Part shown: positions 1 to 13,038 of the stretch, piece by piece
Position numbering within the stretch: the stretch's first letter is position 1
Layout of the letters: each line of letters starts with the position of its first letter
Source of the DNA: Crotophaga sulcirostris
Taxonomy: Eukaryota > Chordata > Aves > Cuculiformes > Crotophagidae
DNA length: 64,000 nucleotides
Direction of reading: 5' to 3'
Assembly (NCBI GenBank): GCA_013397455.1
Contig: VYZB01000035.1
Span: 2,183,756 to 2,247,755, forward strand
Position numbers and translations under genes: made by a program
The notes under the pieces: model-generated
Told to the model about the DNA's origin: nothing
The model's database searches: none
Seen by the model: the letters and a program-made list of their open reading frames with translations, nothing else

Positions 1-885
1 AGGACTTTCAGGTTCTGCAAAGCTGCTTTCCAGCTAGCTGGCCCATGAGGTTGCTCCTGAGGACTTCCCATCTCTCTCTGGTTAAACTTCATGAAGATCC
101 TGTCAGCCCATTTCTACAACCTGCCCAGGACCATGACAAGTACAGCTCTGTCCTCCAACATACTGAAGACAATGAATTGACCACCAGCAGGATTTTGCAG
201 CCCTGATTACAACTGGGACAACAACTGCTCGTTTTCAGCTGTCAATCAAGCTAGGCCAGGACTAAACTGTGACACCTTGGTAGCTTCAACTTCAGATGAG
301 CTTTGGTTTTCCTAACTCCATCCATCCATAAGCAGGAAATGTCTCCGTATCCTCCCAAGAAGCCTATCCTTACTTCTGTCTCTGCACTTTCATTTTTGCG
401 CTCAGGCTCAGTCAGGATCACCGTACTCATCCACGATGGTTTTCTGACATGCTTGCTCAACTCTTTACACAAGGCAACAGTCCATTCCTGTACTCCAAGA
501 GACTGTACTTGATCTACTAGCTCCCCTGGCCCCTTTGGCCTTCAGGGAACCTTCCAGTGGGATCCTGCCAAGCAAGTCCCTGAACAGGTCAAAATCTGCT
601 CTTCAAAAGTCCAAGGCTGTAATTTTGCTGCTAATTTCAGTGACTCCTCTCAGGATCTTAAACTAAAGTCTCATGGTGATTTCAGATGAGGCTGCCCTCA
701 ACTCTACTCCAGCAGTTCTTTCTTGTTTGTGAAGTTGGCACTTCTCTAAGTCTGTGATTGTGAGGCTTTCACCAACTGCATAAAGAAGGCTTTATCTATC
801 TTCTGTTCTTGATAGGCTGTAACAGGCACTGCAATATCACCTGTGCTGATTTATCCTCTGATCCTTACCCATAAGCTATCTGCTG
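1..885 (-). mobile_element. CR1 LINE fragment, degenerate, internally deleted
   Basis: Minus-strand translation gives successive CR1 ORF2 blocks with stops and frameshifts. Near 780-880 the endonuclease piece reads DSLWVRI, then DKAFFMQL. Near 540-660 comes a block like RADFDLFRDLLGRIP. Near 260-330 comes DGVRKTKAHLKLKLPR, matching the CR1 block DGVRKAKAQLELNLAR. The conserved GDFN...SDH stretch that should lie between the first two blocks is missing, so there is an internal deletion around 690-760. Positions 1-250 (for example the cagcccatttctacaacctg stretch) resemble later CR1 sequence, but this part is weaker. The piece continues beyond the left edge or is truncated there. Confidence 0.75.
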
Positions 886-941
886 TTTTGTAGTTTCGCT
901 CTTTTCACCCTCCTTAATCAAAATCTTTATATAAACGCTAC

Positions 942-1032
942 ATGAATATTACATGAATATAATTTTATATAAATATAAATTATATATGTAAATTAAACTC
1001 TGTATATTATGAGTAACATGAATTTTATACAA
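942..1032. repeat. AT-rich low-complexity tract
   Basis: Nearly pure A/T with short ATATAAAT-type repeats and two nearby copies of ACATGAATAT. Ordinary intronic low-complexity sequence. Confidence 0.7.
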
Positions 1033-4000
1033 ATGAGAGTAAATTTACATGGTAATTTTAAGGAGATTTTTTTCTTTTCATACTAGATCAGCCGATCAGA
1101 TTGCCAAATTTATTTATCCTACAGGGAATCATCTGATTTTTAGTCTGAAGTTCTGTGTAAACTTTTGCCCACGATTGCTTTAAGCTATGATATGCTGACC
1201 TTTTTATTGGGTAGGCTGCATTTGCCTGACGCAGTAGTTTTCCTTACACAGTCACCTGCTCCTAGGTAACCATCACTTTTTAATTGGTAGTAACCTCATC
1301 ATCTTCCTTATACACTTAATGAAGTCCAGTGGATAATGTTTTACAACAATGTACTATCAATATACTCAAGAGGTTTGGACTATATATCTGACTGAAACCC
1401 CCAAAGAAGCACCTTACACAGTTTGCCACATTTGGAGTACATTACACATCTGTGTATATCCATTGTCTGATTAACAAGATTAATAGACCCATCTCTTGGT
1501 TTCACACAAGACCCAATACAAGGGCACTGGCAGAACCAAGCAACGAAAAACTTGGGGCTGACAGGGTAGAAATTAGATTATATTTATCACTAAACTGAAA
1601 ACACAAGCTCCTGCTTACAGCTTACAGGTGACATGACCTAACAACTCCCTGCCTGCCTCTCCTCTCATTTTTATGTCTCTCCTCCTTACAGCTCCTTCAT
1701 TCCCTTGTGCTGCGGGTTCTGATGCATGTCAGACCTTTCCATGAGTCCACTCAATTCACTAAGCTGCCTGAATGCAGAAAAACAACAATAACAACATTTT
1801 CTCTGGGATAATGAGTTATATCAGCTCTCAGTGACCTCTGATGAGAAAAGCAAGTTAGGGATGCTAGCTGAAGCATGAAGGCAGAGGAAGAGGAGTAAAG
1901 AAGAGCAGAATAATCTCTTTACTCAACAGTAACATATTCAGCTGACTCACTGTGACCTGTGAAGCTGCAGCCTAACTGGAAATTTAGATTGGCTTAATAT
2001 CTACCTGCAACTGCAGTTTAATTAGAAAGTAGAGCTGTTAATGCCAGACAGGAGGAAAGTGATAAGAGTCCATCTACAAAACCCGGAGCCAAAGCAACCT
2101 GCTTCCAAGTCACTGTAGCCAGCAGGCACAAAGAGCACGGAGAGCCATCTGCACTGTCTGCACAAGGGACATTCACTATTGGCACTGCAGATGTCATTCA
2201 GTTGCACATTTTCTTCATTTCCTTTAAGAAAGTCCACAATTTTGGAGATCTCCAAGTGATCCATAAGCCTGTCACAAACACAAACAGAGTCAGAGAAGCT
2301 GATGGAAGATAAAGGCTGAGTTATCAGACATTGGCTATACCAAAGGGGAAAAATTAAAGACATCAGTTTCTTCTGTGTGAGTGCCATGCACTTGCTCATC
2401 CCTCATTCATGGGAATGAGTTAAGGGAAACCAAATGCACAAGAGAAATGCTTACTTCATACTGTTTGTTGACTTTCTCTAAAATAGCACGGTATGTCTGA
2501 CTCGTGTTTATATGCGGCTAGGTTTTCTTCCTCAAGGGAGTTAAAAATGGTTTGAAGCAAAATAAATAGCTGTTATATCCTGACAGCTGCTCTTTAGAAA
2601 GACAAAAGAAGAGGAGGAAATTTGTATTTGGTTTTGTTACAGTTTTTTTTAAACTGGAAAATACTGATGCTTTGACAAAATACTCACTAATCCCTCAGTA
2701 ATCACCGTTTTGGTGCATACGTGGTTCCACACTGTATTAGATGCGTGAACACGGCTTCCCAGTGCTGCGCAATGAATGTGTCCCTGAACGAGTAACAGCT
2801 GCCCCAGTGCACCAGAGAACCCAACTAACTCAATAACAGGTGGTAGAACTGGGCTACCTCTCCAACCTCAGGAACGTAAAGGTTACCTGGAGTATCTGAA
2901 TAGTCCAGCATTGTACAATGTAAATGTAACTATAAGTTCTGCACTTTCATTCATTTTTTTCTGAACCTTTGGTACCCTAGAATAGACTATGGGTATTAAA
3001 AGCTACTTCCTCTGAAACAAAATAAGAACTAAACGCAACTTCCCTTCCTTAGAACAAAACTAAAAGCGCACCAAAAAAAAAAAGGAAAATAGAAAAAAAG
3101 GAAAGGAATCTTGCCCTCGTGCTTTTATTAGTACAGAGCACCCTTTAATTATACCTCCTCAGACAAAGTAGGGTCCTGATACTACGCACATTTTTGATTT
3201 TTTTAAATCTAGTAGGACAGGTTTAAAACATCCAGTGAAAAATTAGACTGGCATCTTCACAGCTGTCTGGTAGGATATTTGTCTTCTGTATACCTCTCCA
3301 CTTACGCACAGACTCTGCTACAAGCAATCTATTTCAAGATCTACTGGGAACCTCTGTTCTTTCTGCTTATACTTAGAGAACTGGACCTGGGTATTGCATC
3401 TCTACGTCTATCCTGCCATTGTGGATGGCACAGAGAGTGAACCTTAACCTCTGAGCTAACTGCTGACAGCTAGCTTTGTCCATGCAGGCCAAGTTCATCA
3501 CCCTCTGGAGAAGACAGGCTCATACCAGACTCACACCTACATGTTGTCATACCTGGCCCAGCTCTCCTCTGGAGCCCTGCTGACAACCACTGTCCACATG
3601 TCATCTATTGGAAATAATAAAAGGGATATTCTGCATCCACCTGAGAGATGCATTTATAGCATAACACCTCAGGCATAACACATGCATCAAACTGCAGGAT
3701 GTGAAGGGAAACTTTGGGAGACAAGCACAGCTGCAACAGCATTAGAAGATTGCCCCATTCGGGGAGTGGTAAACTTGAGGTAAGGTGGCCACTACGTAAA
3801 TATGCAGAGAAAGCTCTCTGTACCTAGATCAAGCTTTCTTCTCGAAAGAAACTCAAAGGCTTACTACAGCAATGGGCGCTGAAGAATCCAGCAGCTCTAG
3901 TCACTATTAACAAACATCAATGACTGTTGAATCAGCACGAACTTGAGCAAAAGCACATCATGGGAACATAAATTACATAGAGAACAGCAAAAGCTAGGAA

Positions 4001-5204
4001 ATTCTTTAAGCAGACAGGAAAATTTCAGGCTCTGTACATGAAAAAAATCTGGAGGAAAGCATCATTTCGCTTTGTTTTGTTGTTATTATGTGACTTCCCA
4101 AATTTCACCTCATCTTACTGTAAGGTTGTTTTTTTGTTTTCACAGGAATTACTTCTTCTGTTAGTAGGGTTGTCATTTCTCAGGTTATAGACATACAAGT
4201 AATTCAGATATTAGCTTCCAGTTGCATAATAGATCCTGTATTAGAAGTAGGACTGGGACTGTCATTACTGTGCCGTGAATTCAAAGTTGCTCACTGCTTC
4301 ACATCCACCTCTATGAAGCTTAATCTCTGATGCGACAAGAGTGAGAAGTTAGCATGGGGAATGGGAGAGTGTCTCCCAGATAATGAAGTATCCATGCACA
4401 GAGGGTTACTACAGCATCTTGATAGTAGAAATACATGGTGTTTCTGAAGCTCACTGCTTCCAAAATAATCATCTGCATTAGCAACCACTGGACATTACTC
4501 ATTCTATTATAGGGCTTTTTTTCCATCTTTTATTAACACCAGTCTTTTTCATACACCAGTGTTATCCCTTCACTCCCTCCCCCAAACAGCTCCCAGGCTC
4601 CGTTTTTGTTTTCCCTCTTCCAAGTAGTAAAATTATTTTACTACTTTCCCCCTGCTTCTAACCTGGTTTCTTCTAAACCTCCTACAGGCCAGATCATAGC
4701 TATATTGTTGCATGAATGTGGCATTCATTGGATTGCTAAAAATTGCACACAGGTGAGTGGGAGTGGAATGCAGAGCAATGAGGTTTCCAGTCAGGGCAAC
4801 CTACAGAAATGTCAAAACTCAAGAATATGAGCAGCCAGAAACTCGAAGGAGGAGGGGAAGGAAAGGGAGGAGGCCACTTACACATACATAAACTTGAAGC
4901 AGCCATGGAAACCATAAAGTAAGTTCACATAAACTAATCGTCTGGTTTTTGTCTTTTCTGTGAAAGGTTCCAGCTATAGGATGCCAAACGGAGGATACAA
5001 AGTCACCAGATGTGCTGACTCCAAGCCATGCTTTCTGGGCAGTAGTGCCTGAGCTGTGCCCATGCTCAAACAAAGCCACATGAGAAGCAACAGTATATTA
5101 GCTCATGTCTGGCCCTCTACTACACTCCAAGACAGCCAGAAAATTTGAAGGGAAGTCAAGGCAAACTACTGTTATCTTCAGGACTGGGAATAAAAAAAGG
5201 AAAG

Positions 5205-5248
5205 AGTGTGTGTGTACATCAGTAAAAATACCTATAAACACACACACA
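5205..5248. repeat. Facing (TG)n and (CA)n runs
   Basis: A GTGTGTGTGTAC run at 5205-5216 is followed after about 21 bases by an ACACACACACA run at 5238-5248. The two are mutually complementary and could pair as a hairpin. Both are very short microsatellites. Confidence 0.6.
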
Positions 5249-8200
5249 TACAAGCAGGCCAAGAGTGAAAATGAATGGCAAGGACAACAGCACAACAGGC
5301 AGCTACAGTGCTCAAAAGCAGGCTGGCTTGCTCCTTTCCATGCAAGGAAGCAGTGAGAAATCAAAAAAGCACAACTCTTCAGTTGTGCCTCAGGCTTCCA
5401 CTCTGAACACTAAATGCCTCAAATAATCTGGAACACCTCCCATGCTACCAATGTGCTATTCAAATCCCATTTTCCATGCAACTTTGAAAAGCCAGCACAG
5501 CATCATTTTGCTTTTTGTTCACGCTTCACAATACTACCAAAATACCAGCTTCAGGTAATGCTTCTTACTGACACTCACAGTTCCCCAAGCAACAGCTGAC
5601 TTCATACAAGCAATGAAAACATTCCATTTACAGCCTGGACTCCTGACTAACAGTTGTAAGAGTTGACAAAAACTGGTCATTTCAACCTCCACTGCAGCGA
5701 TGACCAATACAATTTGACCATCTCGTGATACAGATATCAAGAGCTAGAAAGCTGCACCACAAAACAGAAGTCTGCATCATGAGCAAAAATACCACTGTGA
5801 ATGCTCTGATGGTATCAGCACGGCAAAGGTAGATTCACCCAAGATTAATCCACTACTTTGCAACTTTTGTGTCAAACAGATTTCTCACCTTGCTTTAATT
5901 TATTACTCCATATTGAGAGTAATAAACTAACATGATTCAAATACTGAAGTAGTGAAAATAAAAAGAAAAAATTAAGAAAGGGTTTCTCAGAAGGCAGCAT
6001 TTTATACAGCTTCCACTGGAGATCAGTTATGCTATACTCAAAACAACGATCTGACAGATTTTCTAAAATATAATTCATATCAGTAAAATACACTCACTTG
6101 ACGCATACAAGCCAGTAAAAAGATAAGCTATTCAAGAACAACAGAGCTTTCTGAAAATCCATATTGCATGGAAGAGGTATGGCTAAACTAAATAGTATTA
6201 TAACTTGAAATAGAAAAGAAGCAAAATGAAGGAAATATCACCCTGTATAAGCAGTTACAGCAGCTGGCCTTGAAGGTGAAGTATATTTTGTGCAAATACA
6301 GCAAGTAATCTTTTTTAAAATGTTCTTTCACCACCCAAACGAATCAGAATAAATCTATCTGTATCAGTGAAAGAAAACCCAACAGAGAGATGTTACTCAT
6401 ATGTGAAAGTCATTTCTATTACTACAAAAACTTAGTTTTACTGAGCTTGCACCCAAATTTCCTGATTAAAAAATGTCTTATATGTACAAAAGCACTGCTA
6501 CCACAAAGCTTTCTCTGCACCCCTCCTCTCTTCACTTACACAAAATGAAGCATGCTTGAGAACAACAGAGAACTCTTGGAATTGGTCAATAGATTGATTA
6601 GTGCACGGTACTGAGCGAGCCAAATAGGATCAGGATGTTTACAGGTGTTCTTTAGGTAGACATTAATTGCACTGCACTAACAATATAGGCTTCTTTCTGT
6701 TAAGGATGTGACTAACAAATGATACAGACAAGAAATCAACCACAAGGCTTACTGAATAAGAGAAGCAGTAAAATACGCTTTCCTGATCAAGGAAGTACTT
6801 CAAATAAATTCAACTCTGTAGTATATTGACTAACAGGAACTAAACAGGAAACAAGTATCAGCCAACTTTTGTGGCTAAGGAGTGTATGAACTCTGAGGTA
6901 TATAAAGAAGAAAAAAAAATATTTCAGTCATCTTAAATAAAAGATATCTACTTCACCACATAAATGTAAAAGGAGTAGAGACCACCAGACTTTCTTAGCA
7001 GCCTCAAACACAGATCCAAGCTTTTGCAATTTATTTCATAACGTAATGATCCAGATAAGCTTTCAATTATTAAAACTTTAAAACCACTACTTTCCTGGAC
7101 TGTATTTGCCAATCTATGGACTAGTCAATAAATTCCCTTGTTCACAGCTTCTGTGATGTATTATCTTTATACTGGGAACGTGAGTCATACAGCAGCAAAA
7201 CCTTGAAAAGACAGTTCTCAACTGCTCAGTGGACTGGTAAACACTGTTATTCTTGTCTATTAAATAAAGAGACCCAGAATGCAATTTGTTTGAACTTCAC
7301 CATTCTGTAGTGCAAAACAGCAAGCAGGTGCATTGTGCGTGAAGTAGCATCTCTGCAGAAGAGCTCAGTAACTCAGAATGTGGTGAGAGTTCTCCTGCTG
7401 CTTGCCAAACTCTTTTCTTTCCCATGTCTCAAGAAATACCCAGCTCTCATCAGACGCTGTCTCCTGGTTAACTTTTGTCTAACTGTACCCATTATAGATC
7501 CGCATCATATAAATTTATTCATGAATTGGTCGTTTCATTTCTACAGAAGAAAAAATCAGGTTTAAGTAAAAGGCCAAAAGTCTCATCTATATGACCTCTA
7601 CATTACAGCTTTCTTTCCTGAGCCACATCCATATGAAATCTACATTAAAACACAAGTTTCATGACCTTCTGATTCCCCTCTCTCATTTTTACATTTCATA
7701 AACACTTATGCTGGTCCTGTGCTGAAATTCATTTTGGGTCACGCAGGTGACACAAAAGCTATTTCCTTTCTGTAAAAGGTAGAACTTAAATAGCACACAA
7801 CTGACCTTTTATATCATAACAAATAGTCAACGGTATTTGTACAGGAAAATTCAAGTTGCACGAAGATCTAAGGGCATAATTTTCATATTTCTTACGGGTG
7901 CCCCAGAGGTTTATACAACCCCTGTACCCATTCACGACATCAGGTCCCATGGTCCTCATCAGCTGCACCACTGTGCTCTTACAGTTGCACAATGAATTGG
8001 GTCAAGGAACTGACCCATGCTACATATTTCCTCCTCCACCCCCAGGTTATTATTGTTACTCCACACTAGTTCTCTGACCTAACTTACCACACAACCACAT
8101 GCACATCAGAGCAACTGGGAGAAGGCAGCAACATGAGAATGCCTCTGGGAACGATAGGATGTGGGAATGAGAAGCCAGAAACATTCTGCCTAAAACTCAT

Positions 8201-8378
8201 ATAAAATAAATTACCATGAAAGTATAACCTAAGATTACCTGTCAACGCACTTCTTCCCATCTGCATTGCCTTTCATTATGTGTATTCTGAAATAACTGTA
8301 GGCATCCACCAGAGACCCCAATACATCAGCCTAAACCAAAATATGTAATGTTTTATTCTTCATGGCTGTTACATTGCC

Positions 8379-8403
8379 TTTTTTTGTTTTGTTTTGTTTT
8401 TTT
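8379..8403. repeat. (TTTTG)n simple repeat
   Basis: T-rich run with G at five-base intervals (ttttgttttgtttt). On the minus strand it reads as a CAAAA repeat, which can be an old poly(A) tail, but no retrotransposed sequence was recognised beside it. Confidence 0.65.
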
Positions 8404-9489
8404 CAAAGAGTAGTGAATTTAGCTTTATTCTATAAAATGGGGAAACATATACGGTCATACATAATTTCTGTAATACTTTTCACTTTTAAAAAATAAACTT
8501 TACATTTGTGAAACACACTCTAATTCTATGAAACATCTTTAGATATTTAATCTGTTCTCCTTTGGTCATGCTAGATGACAAGTGCAACTAAGGACTTCCC
8601 GCACTACTGTTAATTTATTTTCCTTGGATTTCTTTAAAACCAATTAAAAAAAATATCAACCTAGTACACACCCAATCCAGGTGCATTATCCATCTGAGAG
8701 ATCAGAAACAAGATGTCCATCTCAGCACATCACTGTTGTCCACTATAATTTACACATTCTTCAAATTGCATTTGTAACTAGGAGGGTAATAGCCCTTACA
8801 TTAAAAAAGCCCTTGATTAAGTGGCTCCCCATCATGCAGCCCATTACAGGCTCTCATGTCCCAACCCTGCATAGCTGCATAGTATAATGCTGCTTTCAAC
8901 GGGCAAACTAAACAGAGTAAATAAACTACCTTCTCTATCTAAGGGCAAAAACATCAGTAAATATATTAAGATGGATAAAACCACTGCCTCACACAATCCC
9001 AGTAATACAAGAAAGCAAAAAGAAGTTATCCACACACAATGAACAGCCCTCTAAAATCACTGAAAAAAATCCATAGATAAAATTGGATTTCACCTTAATA
9101 GCATTCTCTAATTTCCATCTTGTACAGTATAATATATAAAAATTATACACCTGAAAACATAATGCATGGTCTAAAGGGTTTGCTTCAACATATGGAAGAT
9201 GTCTTTCTCCAGAGGTACGAAGACCAACAGGTAAATAGTTTGACTTCATTTTTGTCACCATGTTTACAAAAATATAACACTTGATCATCAACTTTCCCTC
9301 ACACACAATGCAAATCCACAGTTGTAGAACCATTTCTACAGAAGGAACAGTTCAATAATGTTGGACTGTTCAACTTGGAACAATGTCAGTATTTCAAATG
9401 TATTGTAAAAACCTGAATGGGCTGGAGAAAACAGTAAACAGTTTTTCTCACTTCATGTTACAATAAAAGAGGTCAAGACATATCAAACA

Positions 9490-9536
9490 ATAGAAAGGTT
9501 TGGGTTGGAAGGGACCTTAAAGATCATCTAGTTCCA
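9490..9536 (-). mobile_element. CR1 3'-terminal fragment
   Basis: The plus strand reads tagaaaggtttgggttgg, then aagggaccttaaagatcatc and tagttcca. This is the reverse complement of the CR1 3' end. Only about 45 bp are recognisable, typical of the heavily 5'-truncated CR1 copies common in birds. Confidence 0.8.
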
Positions 9537-12500
9537 CATGCAAGTTCAAAAACGAGTAAAAAGAGCTGCATCTTTCCATCATTTTTAGCAAATGCCAGCA
9601 CTCTCTTAGAGGACACAGCAGATTCTAGAAGTCCCAAAGGAACCCACAGACAGGGGGACAAAGCTGATGGGAAAACATTAATTCATTGAGAACATCACGA
9701 ACAAAGACTATTTCTGGTTGAGGAAATTCCTAAATGCCAAAGAGCTGAAAACTGGGAGAGCATTCAGGCAGTGATCACCCCTCATTTGTCCTACTTCTGT
9801 ATTCTTCCCTAGGCAACTGCTAATGGCTGCTCTCAAAACCAGCAAACCTTTAGTTTGATGTAGCACAATTGCTTTAGTATGCTCCTAGAAATCTAATGTT
9901 GGACATCAGGTGTTTTCCAAGGTTTCAATAAGTAATCCAAAGGTTTTATGATGTAAGCTGCAGTTCAAACAATTTAGAAGTTGGTATTTAAAGCTGTACA
10001 CAAGCACCTGCTCTAAGCCTTCTCTTTATTTTGAAATTTATCATTATGTACTGCATTTATTTTTCCCGTAACAGCAGATAAGTGGCTTTTGCCTTTTCTC
10101 ATAATTTGAGAAATACGATGTAGCTCAGTATGAAAAAAAAACCTGAAGTTGCATTAATTACTCAGAAGTAATTACACTTGCCTTACCAATAGTGTTCACT
10201 ATTGGTATACCTACAAATGCTTTCTATTAGGACTAGTTTTCACATTTTCATAGCACTCTGAAACATATGCCATCAGGTCTGAAATTTCCCATGGCTGACC
10301 CTTCTCCAGAGCACAACACTGAGTTAAACCACTCCCTTGAATCAAAAGTAAAACATGAACTCAATTGTCAGATTTTTTACTTCTCCCATTTTTCATGTCT
10401 TTCCCTCTTTCTCCTTCCTTTTTTTTTTTCCCCACAAATAGTACTTTCTTAAGCTACTGAAGACCTAAAATTGAAAATAATCCTTCGTGACTACAGTGGT
10501 TTTGGGTAAATGCAGCAAAGTTAGAGCCTTAAAAACCGCATACTCAGGTGTCAGGGTATTATCTTTTTAGTATACTGATAAACAGAGCTCCTTCTGAGAC
10601 AAAGCTGCACTGGAATATGTATTGCCCCTACTAAAGCCAAGTTCACGACATTATATTGGATTCCAGAAAGACGTAAGAGACAAGGGCTCCAAACACTACA
10701 AAGGGTATCCATGGAGAGAATGTCAACATATGCATTAAGAAGCTTTGCATCTAGCTGAAGGTTCACTGAGCCTGAGAAGAGACAGAGAAAAAACAGTCCC
10801 TTCCCTAGCATTTCAGGTTATGCACTGCTCAGCTTTTCTGGGTACCTCTTCTCTCCTCTCATTCTCTGACTGAACCGGAAAAAGTGCACTGAACGACATC
10901 CCTAGCTTCTACAGGTTAGAAAACCCAGTATTTTTCAAAGTGAAAACAGCAGTAGTTTAATTTTACCTATACATTCATTACCACATCTTATTCTACTTGG
11001 ATAACTTCTTCAGGAGCAGTAGACTGCTTTCTAACCTACAATTTCAACAGTAATCAAGCAGGGTCAGCAATGTTAAAAAACGGCACAGAAGATGATTGCA
11101 TACAGTTATTTCCCTCCCGCTTTGCTTGACCTTCTTGCTGCTCCACTTCCTGCAGACTCACCAGAGGAATTCAGCGCTCATTTTCAACTGTGTTACCTTC
11201 TTAGACTTAATTTAAAACTGTGTTATTTCACACACAAAAGAGTTTAAGTATTTAGATTCAGCATAGATCTTCAGAATCTGAAGACTGAACTTCTTAAGGG
11301 TAGCTCATTAGACGAGATAGTCCACTTTTAGTCTGGATCTCAATTACCAAACATGAAACTTATAAACAGTGGCCCCCAAACTGTAAAATTCTAACCAGAG
11401 GAAGAAAAAAATAATGATCAGAGCTTCTTCTGTATGGTGTCTTGGACTACCTCTGAAACATTCCTTTATTCTGCTAGATTTTATTCAGCAGTCACAATTT
11501 CACATATAGATCTGAAAACAAAACTTCCTCCAGAGGAGTCCTACTGCTGCACTCAGAGGAAAAGTGTCTGTAGCAGAACTCAACAGAAATCAGGTGCCAA
11601 AGTCAGAGAGCATTGTGTCATTTAACCCTGAAAACTGCTTAAAGATGACTGGTACGTTATTTGGGAGAAGCAAGAAGCAGCTATCTTGTCATTTAGATTC
11701 ATTCAATACATAATTCCTCAAACCACTTTCTTCCTATACAAAGTGTGCCTGCAGTCTAAGAACACCAAATTCATTACAAAATGGTGCTTCCATAAGAATT
11801 AAAATATTGCCACCATTTTAACAAACCATGTAGACTCTGAAAAACACAAAGTGAGAAGTAACTGATTTCTGACTTCCTAGGGGAGGTGTTATACTGAATT
11901 TGCTAATACAAGACTATCAGCACAGTGAACGCCAAGGCTTCAGGGCTTAAATTTACTCTTCCATATGCAAACTTGAAGCACCAGGCAGTCCACTAAGTGT
12001 GGCTCTTGCTCAGCCAGCCTATTCTGTAAGATAAGGGACATGGTAACAGCTGGTCCTATCAGTGACTTCAAAGCAGGGGGAACTCAGCTAGTTAGCAGCT
12101 GAGAAAATTACATACACTAACCACCATCAATAATACACAGCAATATAAAAAACAGGGGAAGGAGTGATGCAGAGGTTAGGTTACTTCTGTGTGGCAACAC
12201 TTCCTACTCCTTCTCCACATACCTCGCTTCACAAAGGCTTTTAGATACAAATAAAATAGCCATGACCTTTTTTCCTCCTCTGCATGATTAATTACTTAAT
12301 GTACTATTAATTGGAAAATGTAGCTGAATTTCAAATGCTTTCATTTTCTCAGCATATCATGCTGTCTGGGAAGCACCGATTAAGCTGTTCATCAAAGGTG
12401 AGCAGGCAAGGTCATGTAGGCTGTACCTCTTCAGTTATTCATTACCTGTCCTAAATAGTAATTAACAACGGCAATATTTCCATAAATCAAAGCTTTTCTG

Positions 12501-12909
12501 ATTACCTTCAGATAATGAGCGGTTGGGGGTAGGGAAGGAATCAGTGTATGGGGTTTTGCAAGTATCTTTCTTTCACCATTTGTTATAACACATAGCTGAA
12601 TAATTCAATCGATACATTAGCTGTCATTTAAGATGCAGAATTTCACTGTGAGTGAACAGGAACTCCACACAGAATAAAGAAGAGGTTATGGCTTCTTTTC
12701 TCTTTTCCCTGTTCCCCCTAACTTTAAAGTGGGATTCAATCTAAGACAGCTTCTCTATTATCAAGATTGTTATATTCATTTTCTTTTCACTGCCTTCATT
12801 ATCAAGATTAAAGTAGTAGGTCCTCTAAAGTATGGCCTTCAGGCCATATTCATTGAGGCCCTGAATTTCTTAAAAGAGAAATTTAGACCTTCGGAATCCA
12901 GAGAAATGT
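9537..12909. other. Intronic sequence with no recognised gene
   Basis: AT-rich intron sequence. The only structure I can point to is the pair of adjacent perfect hairpins at 10155-10207, plus a T-rich run near 10420. No exon-like ORF with splice sites was found. Confidence 0.7.
10155..10207. repeat. Two adjacent perfect inverted repeats
   Basis: The first has 8-bp arms TAATTACT/AGTAATTA at 10155-10162 and 10167-10174 with a 4-base loop. The second has 11-bp arms TACCAATAGTG/CACTATTGGTA at 10184-10194 and 10197-10207 with a 2-base loop. Function is unknown. They could extrude as small cruciforms or be symmetric protein-binding sites. Confidence 0.7.
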
Positions 12910-12915
12910 TCTCAC
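12910..12915 (-). other. PTPRK: Splice donor of PTPRK intron 2
   Basis: The exon ends CAAG and the intron begins GTGAGA on the minus strand. This fits the AAG|GTRAG donor consensus well. It leaves one base of the split codon, matching the phase 1 start of the exon. Confidence 0.85.
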
Positions 12916-13038
12916 CTTGAGGCATCTCAGGTGGCAAATAGTGAGGTTCTTGAGCACTGACATGTACCCAGTCAAAGTCATCATACAAGTCTTGGTGGTA
13001 GTCACAGGGTCCAGGACCATCTTCGAATGTACATCCAC
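12916..13038 (-). CDS. PTPRK: PTPRK exon 2 (N-terminal part of the MAM domain)
   Basis: Internal coding exon of receptor-type protein tyrosine phosphatase kappa, a homophilic cell-adhesion receptor of the R2B family (MAM, Ig, fibronectin III repeats, transmembrane segment, two cytoplasmic PTP domains). On the minus strand the 123 bp lie between a tttccctag-type acceptor and a GTGAG donor, with phase 1 at both ends. The bases give 40 full codons, starting GCTFEDGPG and containing DYHQDLYDDF, WVHVSAQEPHYLPPEM and final PQ. These blocks match PTPRK from memory and differ clearly from PTPRM in the same region. The split first codon gives the Gly before Gly-Cys. The two cysteines, at exon residues 2 and 11, have the nine-residue spacing of the first MAM disulfide in this family. 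Relative to the human protein I see conservative D/E changes and an A-to-P change before the second Cys. Exon 1 lies beyond 64000 and exon 3 before position 1. Confidence 0.95.

Larger units (their letters stand above)
886..9488. other. Intronic sequence with no recognised gene
   Basis: AT-rich unique-looking sequence. It contains an AT-rich tract at 942-1032, A-rich sequence near 3073-3105, a short (TG)n/(CA)n pair at 5205-5248 and a (TTTTG)n tract at 8379-8403. The minus-strand ORF at 2022-2399 (125 codons) has no recognisable domain or splice context. The 3400-3620 stretch is richer in G+C than its surroundings, but I could not identify it. Confidence 0.7.
1..12915 (-). other. PTPRK: PTPRK intron 2, partial (at least 12.9 kb)
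   Basis: Inferred intron downstream of the exon. The next PTPRK exon should encode roughly 90 residues of the MAM domain, with a Met a few codons after its start. No minus-strand ORF in 1-12915 matches it, so exon 3 lies beyond the left edge. Confidence 0.85.

Noticed and set aside
2022..2399. 125-codon minus-strand ORF in intron 2
   Set aside because: No recognisable domain, no splice sites in phase with PTPRK, and the sequence does not resemble the MAM-domain residues expected in exon 3. Treated as a chance ORF.
8425..8450. tataaaatggggaaacat, like the tail of a MIR element
   Set aside because: Only a short match, with no tRNA-like head or core at the right distance.
11369..11390. cagtggcccccaaactg, resembling a hAT transposon end
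   Set aside because: No matching inverted copy or 8-bp target duplication was found nearby, so a DNA transposon is not supported.
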